Shown: piece after piece, positions 9,567 through 19,912 of the stretch
How positions within the stretch are numbered: position 1 is the first letter of the stretch
How the letters are laid out: each line of letters starts with the position of its first letter
From: Catenaria anguillulae PL171
Lineage: Eukaryota; Blastocladiomycota; Blastocladiomycetes; Blastocladiales; Catenariaceae
DNA: 64,000 bases
NCBI GenBank assembly: GCA_002102555.1
Contig: MCFL01000041.1
Coordinates: 153,826 to 217,825 of the forward strand
Reading direction: 5' to 3'
Position numbers and translations under genes: made by a program
The notes under the pieces: model-generated
Seen by the model: only the letters and a program-made list of their open reading frames with translations
Databases searched by the model: none
What the model was told of the DNA's origin: nothing

Positions 9567-10445
9567 TACTGCCAGATCCGCCTCAACAATGGCAAGGTCG
9601 TGGTTGACCCACATATAACGCTCAGAGGTCCTAGCCCGGTGGGCCTTCAACTCAGCCACCTCCGCCTTCGTCGTCTCCAACTCAGGCTTGATGGCCTCGG
9701 ACATGAGCTCAAACTTGGTGCTGAGGGTCTCAAAGTCCGTCAAGAGCCCCTGCACCGAGCTGGCAAGGGACTCCAGACGTTCCTCAGCCTTCTCAACCTT
9801 CTTGATGGCTGCAGACAAATCCCCGCGCATCTTGTCTTGCTCGAGCTTGATGGCCGAAAGAAGCACATCCTGCTGGGCACAATACTTGTTGAGCGTCTCC
9901 TGCATGGCCGACATCTGGCCAGCAAGATCTGCTACCTGCGAGCGCAAGACCTTATCCACCTGATCCACCTTGTTGACAGCAAGCTTGGCAAGTGAAACAG
10001 CGTCCACGGCGTCCTGTTGAGTCTTGTAGTGCCAAAGCACACGCGAGAAAGTTTGGGCACGGCAGTTGTCAACCAAGAGCACACGACCCTTGGCAAGGAG
10101 GTCAGGCAGGTGGCGCACAGACTTGTAGTTGCAAAGCACTTGTACGTTCTTGTCAGTGGTGCTCCGATCGTTGAGCCAAACTTGCAGGTCATTGAGGACG
10201 CGCACAAATTGGCCACGGAAAAAGGTTGGCGACTTTTGGATGGCAGAGGCCAAGTCTTCTTGTGCCGCAAATGCGACCTTGTAGAACCGAGTGCCGTTGA
10301 CCGAGCGCTCGTTGACAATGGTAGAGACCTTGTATGTGCATTGGAGGTGGGCCAGGGCTGGCTCTTGATGGACAGAATGGGGCATAGGCCCCACCCACAC
10401 CATGATCAGCGAGGCCATGGCATCAGCGTCCATGGCGTCGGTCAT
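9567..10445 (-). pseudogene. LINE ORF1 copy B, zinc knuckle deleted in frame
   Basis: Starts MTDAMDADAM and is close to copy C through LAKLAVN, then jumps in frame to KVDQVDKVLRSQVADLAG. About 60 codons containing the CCHC knuckle and the Pro-rich linker are absent. The coiled coil follows and is cut at VVLDEL by the neighbouring poly(A) of copy A; the open frame beyond that is fortuitous. The deletion at a clean boundary could reflect splicing or template switching. Confidence 0.75.
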
Positions 10446-10537
10446 GGTAGGTGGCGGATGGGCGGCTGGTTAGGGTTGAACTGAGCTGCTGTATTGATTG
10501 CTAAGAGTAGTAATTGCTTTTATTCATGGGTTGCTCA

Positions 10538-11080
10538 AGCTCACACCTTTTGACTCATCAGTCACCTTCTGCGTCAAGGTTTTGACAGGCCGTCTGCAGA
10601 CTGGTGCCCAGGTCCACAAGTATCGGCCGAACTGGGTGCCATCCCCAAACTGTGTACTTTGTGGTGCCTTCGACAATCAGCAGCACTGGTTCTGATGGCC
10701 AGCGCTCACCAACTTTCTCTGGATGTGCCAGCTGGATGTACATGACCAAGTGTCAGAGCTCCCACTGCACCACAAGATGGCAGCACACTGTGGGTTAGCG
10801 AGGACGCTTGTTGAGCGGCTCATGAGCACTGCCAAGATCCGAGCAATGGCAGCATGTGTGGTTGACGTGCATCTGCGGCAGCAGTTCCCAGATCTTGCAC
10901 CCATCCTTGCACAAGTTGTTGCAATTGCCTCCACGACCATCTGGACTGTGTTGTGGAAGGAGCGCTGCAAGCTAGTTGGACGATTGAGCGACGTGCACCA
11001 GAGGAGTTACCGGGTTGACAACCCTGGCAGTGCGCCCACTGCCAAGAGAAGAGCATCCCAAAACCCCAGCAGTCGCCCAT
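10538..11080 (+). pseudogene. LINE ORF2 C-terminal remnant
   Basis: Broken frames match the ORF2 tail at 6158–7875: FCVKVLTGRLQTGAQVHKY, CVLCGAFDNQQHW, then after a stop AMAACVVDVHLRQQFPDLAP and TTIWTVLWKERC. No RNase H remains. A 3' UTR of about 600 nt follows to the poly(A). Confidence 0.75.
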
Positions 11081-11718
11081 GGACTCTGCGCTTGTTGCTG
11101 CGCACTACATCTATGAATGTCGCGCTGGTCGCTCGCCACTTGTTGGCTCCTTGGCCACCTCGCCTGTGCCCGTTTCCTTTGGCGAATGGCGGTTCGGCAG
11201 CACCTTCCCAGGGCTCTCAACTCCCCAGTTTGGATTTGATCAATCATGGCAACGCTTTGCTACCCGTGTTGGGGTACAGTCAGGTATGCATTATGTTTTT
11301 TGTCCACTCACTATCCCCTACTGCTGTCTCTGCGCTCGTGGCGTAATCTTTCCTAGTCCTTTGATGCTTGCAGTTTATTTGACATGGTTCCCCCTCATTT
11401 GTGCTCGAACTTTCTTGGCTCATTTTTGCATATTGTTTATGTTGTGCAACTGTGATGTGGTTGAGTGTTGATTTTTGGATTCTGTTACTCCTCTTCCGTT
11501 TACATCCTCTTTTCGCTCTCCTTCTTACCCTCTCCTTTGACCCCATGGCCAAGTGCCCCTACCACCAATTGCTTGCCGTTTTCTTTGCTTGCTTTTGTCA
11601 TCTATTGAGTGTCTTGGATCTGTAACGTTCCAGCTTTTGTACCTTCCTTCAAGGCTTCTGTGACGGTTTTCAGCTTCAATACATGTGGTAGCGTTCTGAA
11701 AAAAAAAAAAAAAAAAAA

Positions 11719-11777
11719 CTCATCACCTGCACACACATGAACGGCATACACATACACTCTCCTACACAACCCCAACA
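11719..11777 (-). repeat. Gypsy 3' LTR, remaining part
   Basis: CTCATCACCTGCACAC…CCCCAACA matches the end of the LTR at 19903 and follows directly after a LINE poly(A). About 10 bp of LTR (AACTCGATAA) is missing between the two parts, so the insertion removed rather than duplicated target sequence. Confidence 0.85.
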
Positions 11778-11789
11778 TCACCCCCTCCC
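11778..11789 (-). other. Gypsy polypurine tract
   Basis: Plus-strand TCACCCCCTCCC next to the 3' LTR reads GGGAGGGGGTGA on the element strand, the expected position for the plus-strand primer. Confidence 0.7.
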
Positions 11790-11828
11790 AGCCGGTAGCG
11801 ATACTCTGGAGGTGAAGAACTCTTCCAA

Positions 11829-13322
11829 TCACAAATCAAACTGGCGACCAAGCATGACGCGACGCGTCTTCTTCTTTGGTTCCGACTCGGGCTCGCCCGC
11901 TTTGGTCTTGCCTGGTGTTGGCAGTGGACGGTCCTTGGCAGCTTGAGTCGCCCAGTACTTGACAATGATTTCCTCAGTATCAAACTGCGACGCGTGTTCC
12001 CTTGTAGCGTCCTTAATTGGGTAACCTGCCCACTTGATCAAGTACGAGTATGACTTGTCCTTGTACACACGGTGGTCCAACAACTTTTTGACCACAAACG
12101 ACTCGGCGGAAATGTTGCCTTCCAAAGAAACCAAACGCAGCTGGTCGGCGGGAGCGCGCTGTGCTACAATGTCACCGGTGTGATCCCTGAGCAGGTACCC
12201 GCCGCCAGCATTCCGCCGAACCACCGTGTACGGGCCCTCAAACTTGGGCTCCATGTTGCTTCCTTTGACAATGACCTTGCGCATGACGAGCGCGCCTGGT
12301 GGGAATTCCTTGTGCACAATCCGATGCGACTTGATGAACTGCTTGTATGCCTTCTTGGAGTAATGCTGCGAGCGCTCAGCAACAGCGGGCCAAACAACAC
12401 GGGCCATGTGCTCGGCCAAGCGGCCCAACTCGTCAAACGTGACGGGTTTCTTTGCGTCCGGCCAGGATGACGCGGACGGCGGGACTGGTGCGCGCGCAAA
12501 CATGAGCAAAAATGGCATTGATCCATGGCGACGGTGCACGGTCTGGTTGTACCAAAACTGGACAGCCTAAAGGCGGTCAGGCCACTCGGGGACATTGCCC
12601 TTGACCTCAGCAAAGAGCTTGGTCTTGATGGTCCGGACGAGACGCTCGGCAGCGCCATTGGCCTTTGCATTGTACGCCGTAGTTTAGTGGACAAGTGGGC
12701 AATTACCGCGTTGTCAAACTCGCCGCCATTGTCTGATTGGATGATGGCGGGAATCCCAAAGTCACAGCAGAGCTTGTACAAATGGTCACCGACCTCCTCG
12801 GCATGCTTGGACTTGAGCGGGTACAGCCACGCGAAACGGGTGGCAATGTCAATGACGAGCCAAAGCGTAGTTGAAAACCGTCCAGGGTCATGTTGCACGT
12901 GAACAGGTCGATGCAAGATGATCCATGGGCAGTGCGGCGTGAATCATTTGCGGCAGGTGGGAGCCGCGGGTCCGGACTGTGTGCCGCTGACAATCGATGC
13001 TTTGCTGGGCATAGTTGCGGCAGTCACGGAGCATGTTTGGCCAGTACTTGCCATCATGAATGAGCCGTGACTTGAGCGCGAGTCCCGACGCATGACCGTG
13101 AGCATGGGCAGACGTAAGGGCGGCTTGGCGCTCCTCAACCGGGGTGATCGGTCCGTCATGTTGCCCGTCAAGCACGTCGGTGAGCTGTGGCTGTTGGTTT
13201 GCGTCGACGGCAGCCAGGACGAGATCGGCGTACTTGTTGCAAAATGCTGGGCGAATGGGGCCGAGCTTGATTGGCAATGCTTCGTGCGCGAATGCTTCCC
13301 TGGCAAGGATTTGCTGCAACAT
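11829..13322 (-). pseudogene. Gypsy integrase and chromodomain, frame-broken
   Basis: Reading on the minus strand: an H2C2 zinc domain (HAHGHASG … CRNYAQQSIDC) at 13.2–13.0 kb; a core with DLFTCN and QSDNGGEFDN in other frames at 12.9–12.7 kb; a damaged stretch at 12.7–12.54 kb where the catalytic Glu is not readable; then an intact C-terminal frame (about 12539–11829) with an SH3-like KFEGPYTVVRRNAGGGYL segment and a chromodomain (LLDHRVYKDKSYSYLIKWAG). At least three frame changes mean no functional integrase. A chromodomain typically directs insertion to marked chromatin. Confidence 0.85.
13305..13322. repeat. 18-bp target-site duplication, left copy (half-LINE C)
   Basis: AAGGATTTGCTGCAACAT, exactly repeated at 14694–14711. 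Confidence 0.9.
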
Positions 13323-14693
13323 ACACTGAGCAACCCATGAATACAAAGCATTAATCACTCTTAGCAATCAATACAGCAGCCCAATACGAGCCCTAAACAG
13401 CCGCCCATCCGCCGCCTACCATGACCGACGCCATGGATGTTGATGCCCAGGCATCGCCGATCATGGCGTGGGTGGGGCCAATGCCCCACTCTGTCCACCA
13501 AGAACCGGCCCTTGCACACCTCAAACGCACCTACAAGGTGTCCACCATTGTCAATGAACGCTCTGTCAACGGCATACGGTTTTACAAGGTCGCGTTCGCG
13601 ACACAAGAGGATTTGGCTTCGGCCATTGAAAAATCGCCAACCTTTTTCCGTGGGCAATTCTTGCAGGTCTTCAACGACTTGCACGCTTGGCTCAACGACA
13701 GGAGCGCCGCTGACAAGAACATCCAAGTGCTTTGTAACTACAAGTCCGTGCGCCACCTGCCCAACCTCCTCGCCAAGGGTCGTGTGATCTTTGTTGACAA
13801 CTGCCGTGCCCGTACCTTTTTGCGAGTGCTCTGGCACTACGAGAAGCAACAAGATGCGGCGGACGCGGCCGCCCTTGCCAAGCTCGCTGTAAATGGTCAT
13901 GATTTGCTCTTCTTTGCTGGTTCTGCCAGGCTCTGATACTCTTGTGGTGAGTCTGGCCATGTCAAGTCTTCTTGCCCAACCAAGCCGGTAGCCAGGACGC
14001 CTCCCCCTGGTCAAGTGCCCATCCTTGTCCCCTCCACAAGCGCCAGCGGCGCCAGTTATGCTGATGCCGCCAAGCAGGCTATCGAAAAGGTGGATCGAGT
14101 GGACAAGGACTTGCGTGCACAGGTTGCAGATCTTGCTGGCCAGGTTTCGGCCATGCAGGAGTTGCTCAACAAGTTCTGTGCCCAGCAAGACGTGCTCCTC
14201 TCGGCCATCAAGTTGGAGCAAGACAAGCTGCACAAGGATGTGGCCGAGCTCGAGGCCCACCGGGCCGAGACCTCGGCATGTTACAAGCGGGTCAACCGTG
14301 ACCTCGCCATTGTTGAGGTGGATCTTGAGGTAGTGTTGGATGAGCTCTGGGAGTCGTCCAGCCGCTTTGAGAAAGCCTTGACGGCGGCAAGGAAGAAGAG
14401 TTGGGCCTATCAGGCATGGGAGTGGGGCTCCGTGGAATGAGTACCCCTATCCCTTCCCTGACCGGTCATTGTTGTTGTGTTTGTTGCTCCCCCCCCCCTC
14501 CCCCACTTTCCTTCCCCCCTCTCCCCCAGGTCTTCAATGACCCCTACTACCGTTCGCCTGCCACCCTTTTGCTTGCTTGCGCCACCACTTGTGGTGGATG
14601 TGTTTGGCCTCCTTCCTTCCTGCTGTCCCTCTCTTGGCCAGGACTTGTGTTGACTAAAGCCAAATACATGTAGTAGCGACTCAAAAAAAAAAA
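13323..14693 (+). mobile_element. ORF1-only LINE copy C (complete half-LINE)
   Basis: A complete retroposed unit of 1,371 bp: about 98 nt of leader, ORF1, 241 nt of 3' UTR and a poly(A) tail, flanked by an 18-bp target duplication. The 3' end CAAATACATGTAGTAGCG matches that of LINE copies carrying ORF2, but ORF2 is absent. It is inserted in the gypsy pol gene between RNase H and integrase. Confidence 0.88.
13421..14440 (+). pseudogene. LINE ORF1 copy C with a stop in the zinc knuckle
   Basis: About 340 codons in a single frame. Begins MTDAMDVDAQASPIM, closely related to copy B. It is interrupted by TGA at 13934–13936 exactly where the first Cys of the CCHC knuckle should be (stop-YSCGESGHVKSSC; copy A has CFSCGSLDHLRNAC). 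The frame then continues through the spacer and coiled coil to KSWAYQAWEWGSVE. No other damage was seen. Confidence 0.8.
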
Positions 14694-14711
14694 AAGGATT
14701 TGCTGCAACAT
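14694..14711. repeat. 18-bp target-site duplication, right copy (half-LINE C)
   Basis: AAGGATTTGCTGCAACAT directly after the poly(A), matching 13305–13322. Confidence 0.9.
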
Positions 14712-16470
14712 CCCAGACGCTCCCTCGGACCAGTCGAGTGGCTCGACAAACTCGGCGGCAAGTGAGTAATCCGCCTTGCTTCCACGTGCTTCTTGCGCAT
14801 CCAACAAGGTGTCCATGGCTTTCGCCTCCCGACAAGTCTCCTCGGGCGACTTGTTGTCCCAAATGATCGACTCCACCAGCAGGGCGGCCACTTGGTCGAC
14901 TTGCATGTCAACAGGCTCCAAACCCTCTTGCTCCTCGTCGTCAATCTCCATGAAATCCTCGTTGACCTCCTCAGCAATGGCCGAAACAAACTCTTGAACC
15001 TGCTCGTCGAGCGATTGTGCCTGAGCCCCACCCCCTCCCGAGCTTGCGTCCACCCGAATCGGAGACGAGTGAATGTCGAAACGGGTCTTGAAGTCGCTGT
15101 ACGCGGCCGCGCCGTCCGTGGGTACCGGATAAAGGCGTGACAAGCAATCGGGCAGGACATTGAGGATGCCGGGGATGTGCACAACATCAAACGGCAACTC
15201 GAGCAACTTGTCGAGCCAGTTTTCGAGCATGGGCGTGAGCTTGGGCTGCGAAAAAATGTGTTCGAGCGCCTCGTGGTCTGTGAAAAGGGTGAACCGGCGA
15301 CCCGAAACAAAGTAACGGAACATATCAAGCGCGAAAATGATGGCACGGAGCTCCTTGCGGGTGGCAGAGTAGTTGCGCTCCGACTTGGAGAGGGCCCTCG
15401 AGGCCATGGTGATGCATCTGGGTTCGTCACGCGATCCCTGGAACAGTACGGCGCCAACGCCCACATTGGAGGCGTCTGTGGCGACAAAGAATGGCTCGTC
15501 CCACTTGGGTGCATGCAGCACTGGCGCCGATGCAATCATGTGCTTGAGCGTGTTGAACGCATCCTCGCACTCGACCGTCCAGTCGTCGTCTGTTATGACG
15601 GTCACGAATCGTAACGCGTCAAGTGGAGCGGCGACCGTGGCCATGTTGATCATAAAGAGCCGCAGGTAATTGACGGTTCCAAGGAGCGACTGCACCTGCT
15701 TGCCAGTCGTGGGGCGTTCCAAACCCTGGATGTCAATGATCTTGGCCGGCGCAGGGCGAATCGCGCCGTTGCCGATGACATGGCCAAGGTAATGGATCTT
15801 GGGACGGTACCAGTGGCACTTGGACGGTTTGATGCGGAGGTTGAACTGGTTGAGGCGGTGCATGACTTCAATCAAATGAATTGTGTGCTCCTCGACCGAC
15901 ATGCTGAAAATGACAAGATCGTCAATGTACACGCGAACGTAGGGCAAGTCGGCAAAGATGGACTGCGTGACCCGCTGGAATCGCGACGACAATGCCTTGA
16001 GGCCGAATGGCGCCCGCTTGAAGCGGTACTGCACACCTTGCCATTTGAAACAAAGGTACTTGCGCGAGCGGCGAGAAACGCGGAATTGGTGGAACGACGC
16101 ATAAAGATCAATGGACGAAAACACCTTGGCGGCGCATGCCTCGTCGAGATGGTCAAAGATGAGCGGAAGAGCGTGCGAGTCGTCGGGAGTAATGTTGTTG
16201 ATGACACGCGGGTCCAGGCAAACACGATAGCCAGTGTGGTTACCCCGCGCATCCTTCTTCTCCACCACCACCAAATTCAAATTCCACGGCGACCCAAACT
16301 CGTTACGCTCAATCACATCCTCATCCACCCACGTACCCACCTGCCCTTCCACGACAACCTACTTTTCGTGCGTGAATTGGCGCTCCCGCTCATGCACAGG
16401 GCGTTCTTTGCCTGGCAGAATGTTGACATCGACCGTGGACAGCGGGTGGGTGCACGCATTGCCCTTTGGA
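14712..16470 (-). pseudogene. Gypsy reverse transcriptase and RNase H
   Basis: Open from 16352 to the insertion at about 14712. RT begins ERNEFGSPWNLNLVVVEKKD, with the first catalytic Asp in FSSIDLYASFHQ and the YIDD box in VRVYIDDLVIFS. RNase H has VATDASNVGVGAVLF and TRKELRAIIFALDMF. The join to protease is lost: a TAG near 16364 interrupts the text before EGQVGTWVDEDV, and a frame change lies at about 16.45–16.47 kb. Downstream is a long acidic linker that would lead to integrase. Confidence 0.88.
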
Positions 16471-19400
16471 ATGGACGCGTTTCATCGATCAGGCGCTGGA
16501 CGTCGTCCGGGAGCGCTGCGATGAGCGATGGTTGATCCTCAGGGAAGAGTGCAGGTCGCTCGTCAATCTCAGGATCGAGACGCGGCTGCCTGCCCTGCTT
16601 GGGATCCAAGTTTTCAACGCTGATACCGAGCGTGTGGAGCGTGGTGTTGCCAATGAGAGGCGGAATGTTGATATCCAAATCGTAAATGCCAAAGCGACAA
16701 ACGACGGATCGACCGTTGAAGCGAAGGAGCGTATCGACAATGCCGAGGCATGGCGACAGGCCGCCGATCCCACGGATGGCCATGGGCTCGGGCGGCGGTC
16801 GAACGTGGTCGCGGAAATGGTTGGCATATTGCTTTGGGAGTACATTGCGGTCACTGCCCGTGTCCAAGCGACACGTGAGTGTGGTCGGGGTGAGTGCCTT
16901 GAATTGTAAACGGCCGGTCGACGCATGGAGCTGATCATGCAGCTCAGAGTCAGGTGGACAGTTGAGGCGCGGGCCCGAACGGCGGACTGCAATCAATGGC
17001 GACAGCTCGGCATTCACCTCAATTCGCTTTGGTGAAGCAGAACGAGTATCATGTGCAACAATTGGTGTATTATCTTGCAACAACACGTTCACAGGCGGAT
17101 CAGCAGCCGAGGGCTTGCGCTGGTCAGCCGGCGGATTGCCCGATACCACTGCACAAATGTCCTGCGACTCAACCAATTGGTCCTTGAGCTCGTCGTGGTT
17201 TGCTGGCAGCTTGCCCGATACCACTTGACAAAAACTCTGTGCGTTGCAAGAATGCCAACGGGGCTCGTCAGCTTTTGTCTGGACAACAATTTCAGGTGCA
17301 ATGGTGTTGCACGTACATTCTTCAATCGCATCATGCATGGTCTCGTCGGCGGTGGCAACCGAATTGGACGTGCCAGCCAAGACTCGGTCGAATTCCGTTC
17401 CACGCTGCTCCTCACCGCCATTCAAGGATGACGGATCAGGCAAGGGTGAGGTTTGACCAGCCCTGACCGGGTTCCTGTTGCCAACAGCCTCCTCCAAAGC
17501 ACTCTGCACCGGCACCTCGTCTCCCCCCTCACAGACCCAAACAATGCGGCGGCCAACAGAGACTGCGTTCCTCTTGATCCTGGCCAATACCTCGGCATCC
17601 AAATGATCCGAGAAACCTCGCGCAAATGAGGGGGACAAGTGTGCCCACGAGCAAAGGAACGCACCGGCCACCGTGGCCATTCGTACACCCTCAAAATCCT
17701 GATCGCTTGCCACGGCGTCCATGAATGCCTTGATACGGCGCATGTACTCGAGCGGCTCGGACAGCTCGGCCTTCTCAAACTTGGCCATGAGGCCATCAAG
17801 GAATGCGGCGCCGGTGCCCTCGTCGATGATCTTGGCCAATGAGCCAAAGTCGTGCTCGTTTTCGGGCAAGGCCAAACGAGCGTCGCCAAACACTCGGCCG
17901 AACTTGTTGTAGGCCGTGATCTTGTTGCACTTGACAGTCGGATGGTTGGGAATTTCCGACACGTCTAGATCCGAGGCCATGGAGCAGGCCGCACAATCAT
18001 GCTCGATGAAACGAATGCGCATTTGCTGGGCTTCGGCCTTGGTTGGTGAGCGTGGCGTTGCTGCACCACGGCCCTGCCTGCGCTTCTTGCTGGGCGGCGC
18101 GGAGAATTGCTCGTCAGCGGCATCCTCGCTCACGCGCTTGTTGCCAGCATTGGCCGACGCATTGTTGGCGGTGGATCCGGCATTGCCAGCCTCAAGCACC
18201 AACACGTCGGCGGGGCGAGCTGAGTTTGCTGCTGCGCCTTGCTGCTGATGGCCATGATCGGCCGCGCTACTTGTGTGCCCGTTCTGCGCAGTGTACTTGT
18301 TGGTGTAGCCGCCACGGTAACCACCGCGATGCCCACCACGGTATCCGCCACCACGGGATGATGAGCCTGAATGGTTTTGCGAGCCGTCCTTGGCGCTCTG
18401 CGTCTGCGCACCATCCTTGTTGTCGGTCGGCGACTTGCTCGAGCTCGTGGTGCTCGACTTGGCATTGTTTTGCACTTTGGGGTAGAACCCGATTGGTGTG
18501 CCGATGAGGTGGCGGAACATGGAAGGTTCGATGCGCGGGAATACGCGGTTGTTGAGTTCGCGGAGCACAGTGCGGATGTCCGTCGAGGTGTTGTCGGCCG
18601 CCTCAAACCACGTGGTCTTGACCTCGGTCGGCCAGATCGAGGCAATGACGCCAATGACGATATTTTTGACAATGGGCGAGCGCCAAAGGGGGTTGTCCTC
18701 GGGATGCGTGCCTCGGGGCAAGTACACGAGCAACGCCAGTGAAACAGCGATGATGTAGTCAGCGACTGTTTTGCCCTCCACCGGCAACACATCCTGGAAC
18801 GCCATCCGTTGCGCATGGCGCTTGGGCCAGTCGAGAGTGTCCAACAGGCGGCGGAACAGCTCGCCCTCATCCAAATCGTTTGGGAAACGTGAAATGTCGG
18901 CGCGGGCGCGCTCGGAGAAGTATCGAATGCTGCGCTTGAGGTTGGCCACCATCGTGTCTTGGTGGTTACCTGCCCGCAAACGCAATTGCGCCACCAACTC
19001 GGCGACCGTCTCGGCTCGCTCAAAGGTCATGCGAGCGAGCGCCGAGGGAATCGATTGACCAGCTGGGATGTACACCAGCGGGTTGTTGGTTGCTTCTTTG
19101 TCAGCATCCTTGTTGGGCGGCGCAGCGAATGGGTCGCGGGCTTTGCCTTTGGCGGCGAGCTGCTCAAGGATCGGAGCAAGCTTGTCGAGGTACTTCTGGT
19201 AGCGCGAGACGCCTCGCTCCAAGGGTTTGATGCGCGCATCCACATCGATCGTGGGGTCCGCCTCGTAGTCACGCTCAAGTTGGTCTTGCTGCTCCTCTAG
19301 TTGCTGTTGCTGCCTGGCATAGTACTGCTTGGCCCGCAGCAGGACCGTTGAGTTGGGCGTCACCAGTTCGGTGTTGGTGAGCTTGATGGCTTGGCGCTCG

Positions 19401-19507
19401 AAGAAGCGCTCGCTGGCAGCGTCGCCCGCCGATTGAAGCCATTCGAGGATGGCGTGGGGCTCAAGGGCACCGATATTGTCGATTTGCTGATCCGTCAGGT
19501 CGGCCAT
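16460..19507 (-). CDS. Gypsy gag and protease
   Basis: About 1,000 codons from ATG at 19507. A coiled N-terminus with a Gln-rich helix leads into a gag capsid-like region (about 180–370), then an RGG-rich stretch (RGGGYRGGHRGGYRGGY near residue 400), a basic KKRRQGRG patch, a second globular part, and a retropepsin with CRLDTGSDRNVL near residue 925. The CCHC knuckle usual in gypsy gag is not present, so the RGG box may supply RNA binding. The frame is intact although the rest of the element is decayed. Confidence 0.8.
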
Positions 19508-19588
19508 TGTTGTTTGAAAGTGCAACGTTGAGCGAGACGAAAGTATGGTTGGATTTGTGGCCGATGGAATGAGTCGGCAATGAGTGGA

Positions 19589-19643
19589 GCTAAGCGACGA
19601 TGGATGGGGCTAAGCGACGATGGATGGGGCTAAGCGACGACGG
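19589..19643. repeat. 20-bp tandem repeat in gypsy leader
   Basis: The unit GCTAAGCGACGATGGATGGG occurs twice exactly and a third time in part, between the 5' LTR and gag of the gypsy element. Confidence 0.9.
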
Positions 19644-19694
19644 CCAGGTTGTTGTGTGCTGGGATATTCTGTTGGCAGAACTTGATGAAAAAAA

Positions 19695-19903
19695 TGTTGG
19701 CGTGCTTGCATAGGTAAGACTAGAAGGTCATCAAGCACGGGTAGTATATACTAAACGACCCAGAATTATCTGAAGAGCTAACCATGGGTTGGTGCCCAAC
19801 TGCTGGGTCGTGGATCACAACACAAACACACAACAACTCGATAACTCATCACATGCACACACGTGAACGACATACACATACACTCTCCTACACAACCCCA
19901 ACA
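19695..19903 (-). repeat. Gypsy 5' LTR
   Basis: A 209-bp LTR, TGTTGG…CCAACA, short for the group. The internal side reads CTTGATGAAAAAAA; I could not match it to a tRNA 3' end or to the LTR start, so the priming mode is unknown. Confidence 0.85.
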
Positions 19904-19912
19904 GGCAAGGGC

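Larger units (their letters stand above)
9553..11718. mobile_element. LINE insertion with inverted 5' part (twin-priming structure)
   Basis: From 9553 to about 10537 the sequence is a minus-strand LINE 5' end: leader plus ORF1 to VVLDEL. From about 10538 to the A20 tail (11699–11718) it is plus-strand ORF2 C-terminus and 3' UTR of the same family. Inverted 5' part, sense 3' part and terminal poly(A) is the signature of twin priming. The 5' leader matches that of copy C back to GAGCAACCCATGAATA, so the 5' end is full length. Confidence 0.7.
7910..19903 (-). mobile_element. Degenerate Ty3/gypsy chromovirus with nested insertions
   Basis: A minus-strand gypsy element whose 5' LTR is 19695–19903 and whose 3' LTR is split into 7910–8050 and 11719–11777 by LINE insertions. 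A second insertion (13323–14693) separates RNase H from integrase. Without insertions it is about 7 kb. The order gag, protease, RT, RNase H, integrase, chromodomain identifies a chromovirus. Candidate target duplications are AGCAA (7905–7909) and GGCAA (19904–19908), 4 of 5 matching. LTR differences, frameshifts and stops show it is older than either Copia element. Confidence 0.88.

Noticed and set aside
9141-10445. A 434-codon minus-strand protein
   Set aside because: Only 9567–10445 is LINE ORF1; the rest is antisense reading through the poly(A) and 3' UTR of the neighbouring copy.
13361-14260. A 299-codon minus-strand protein and similar long frames antisense to ORF1 or LINE ORF2
   Set aside because: GC-rich coding DNA leaves antisense frames open; the sense strand has the conserved motifs.
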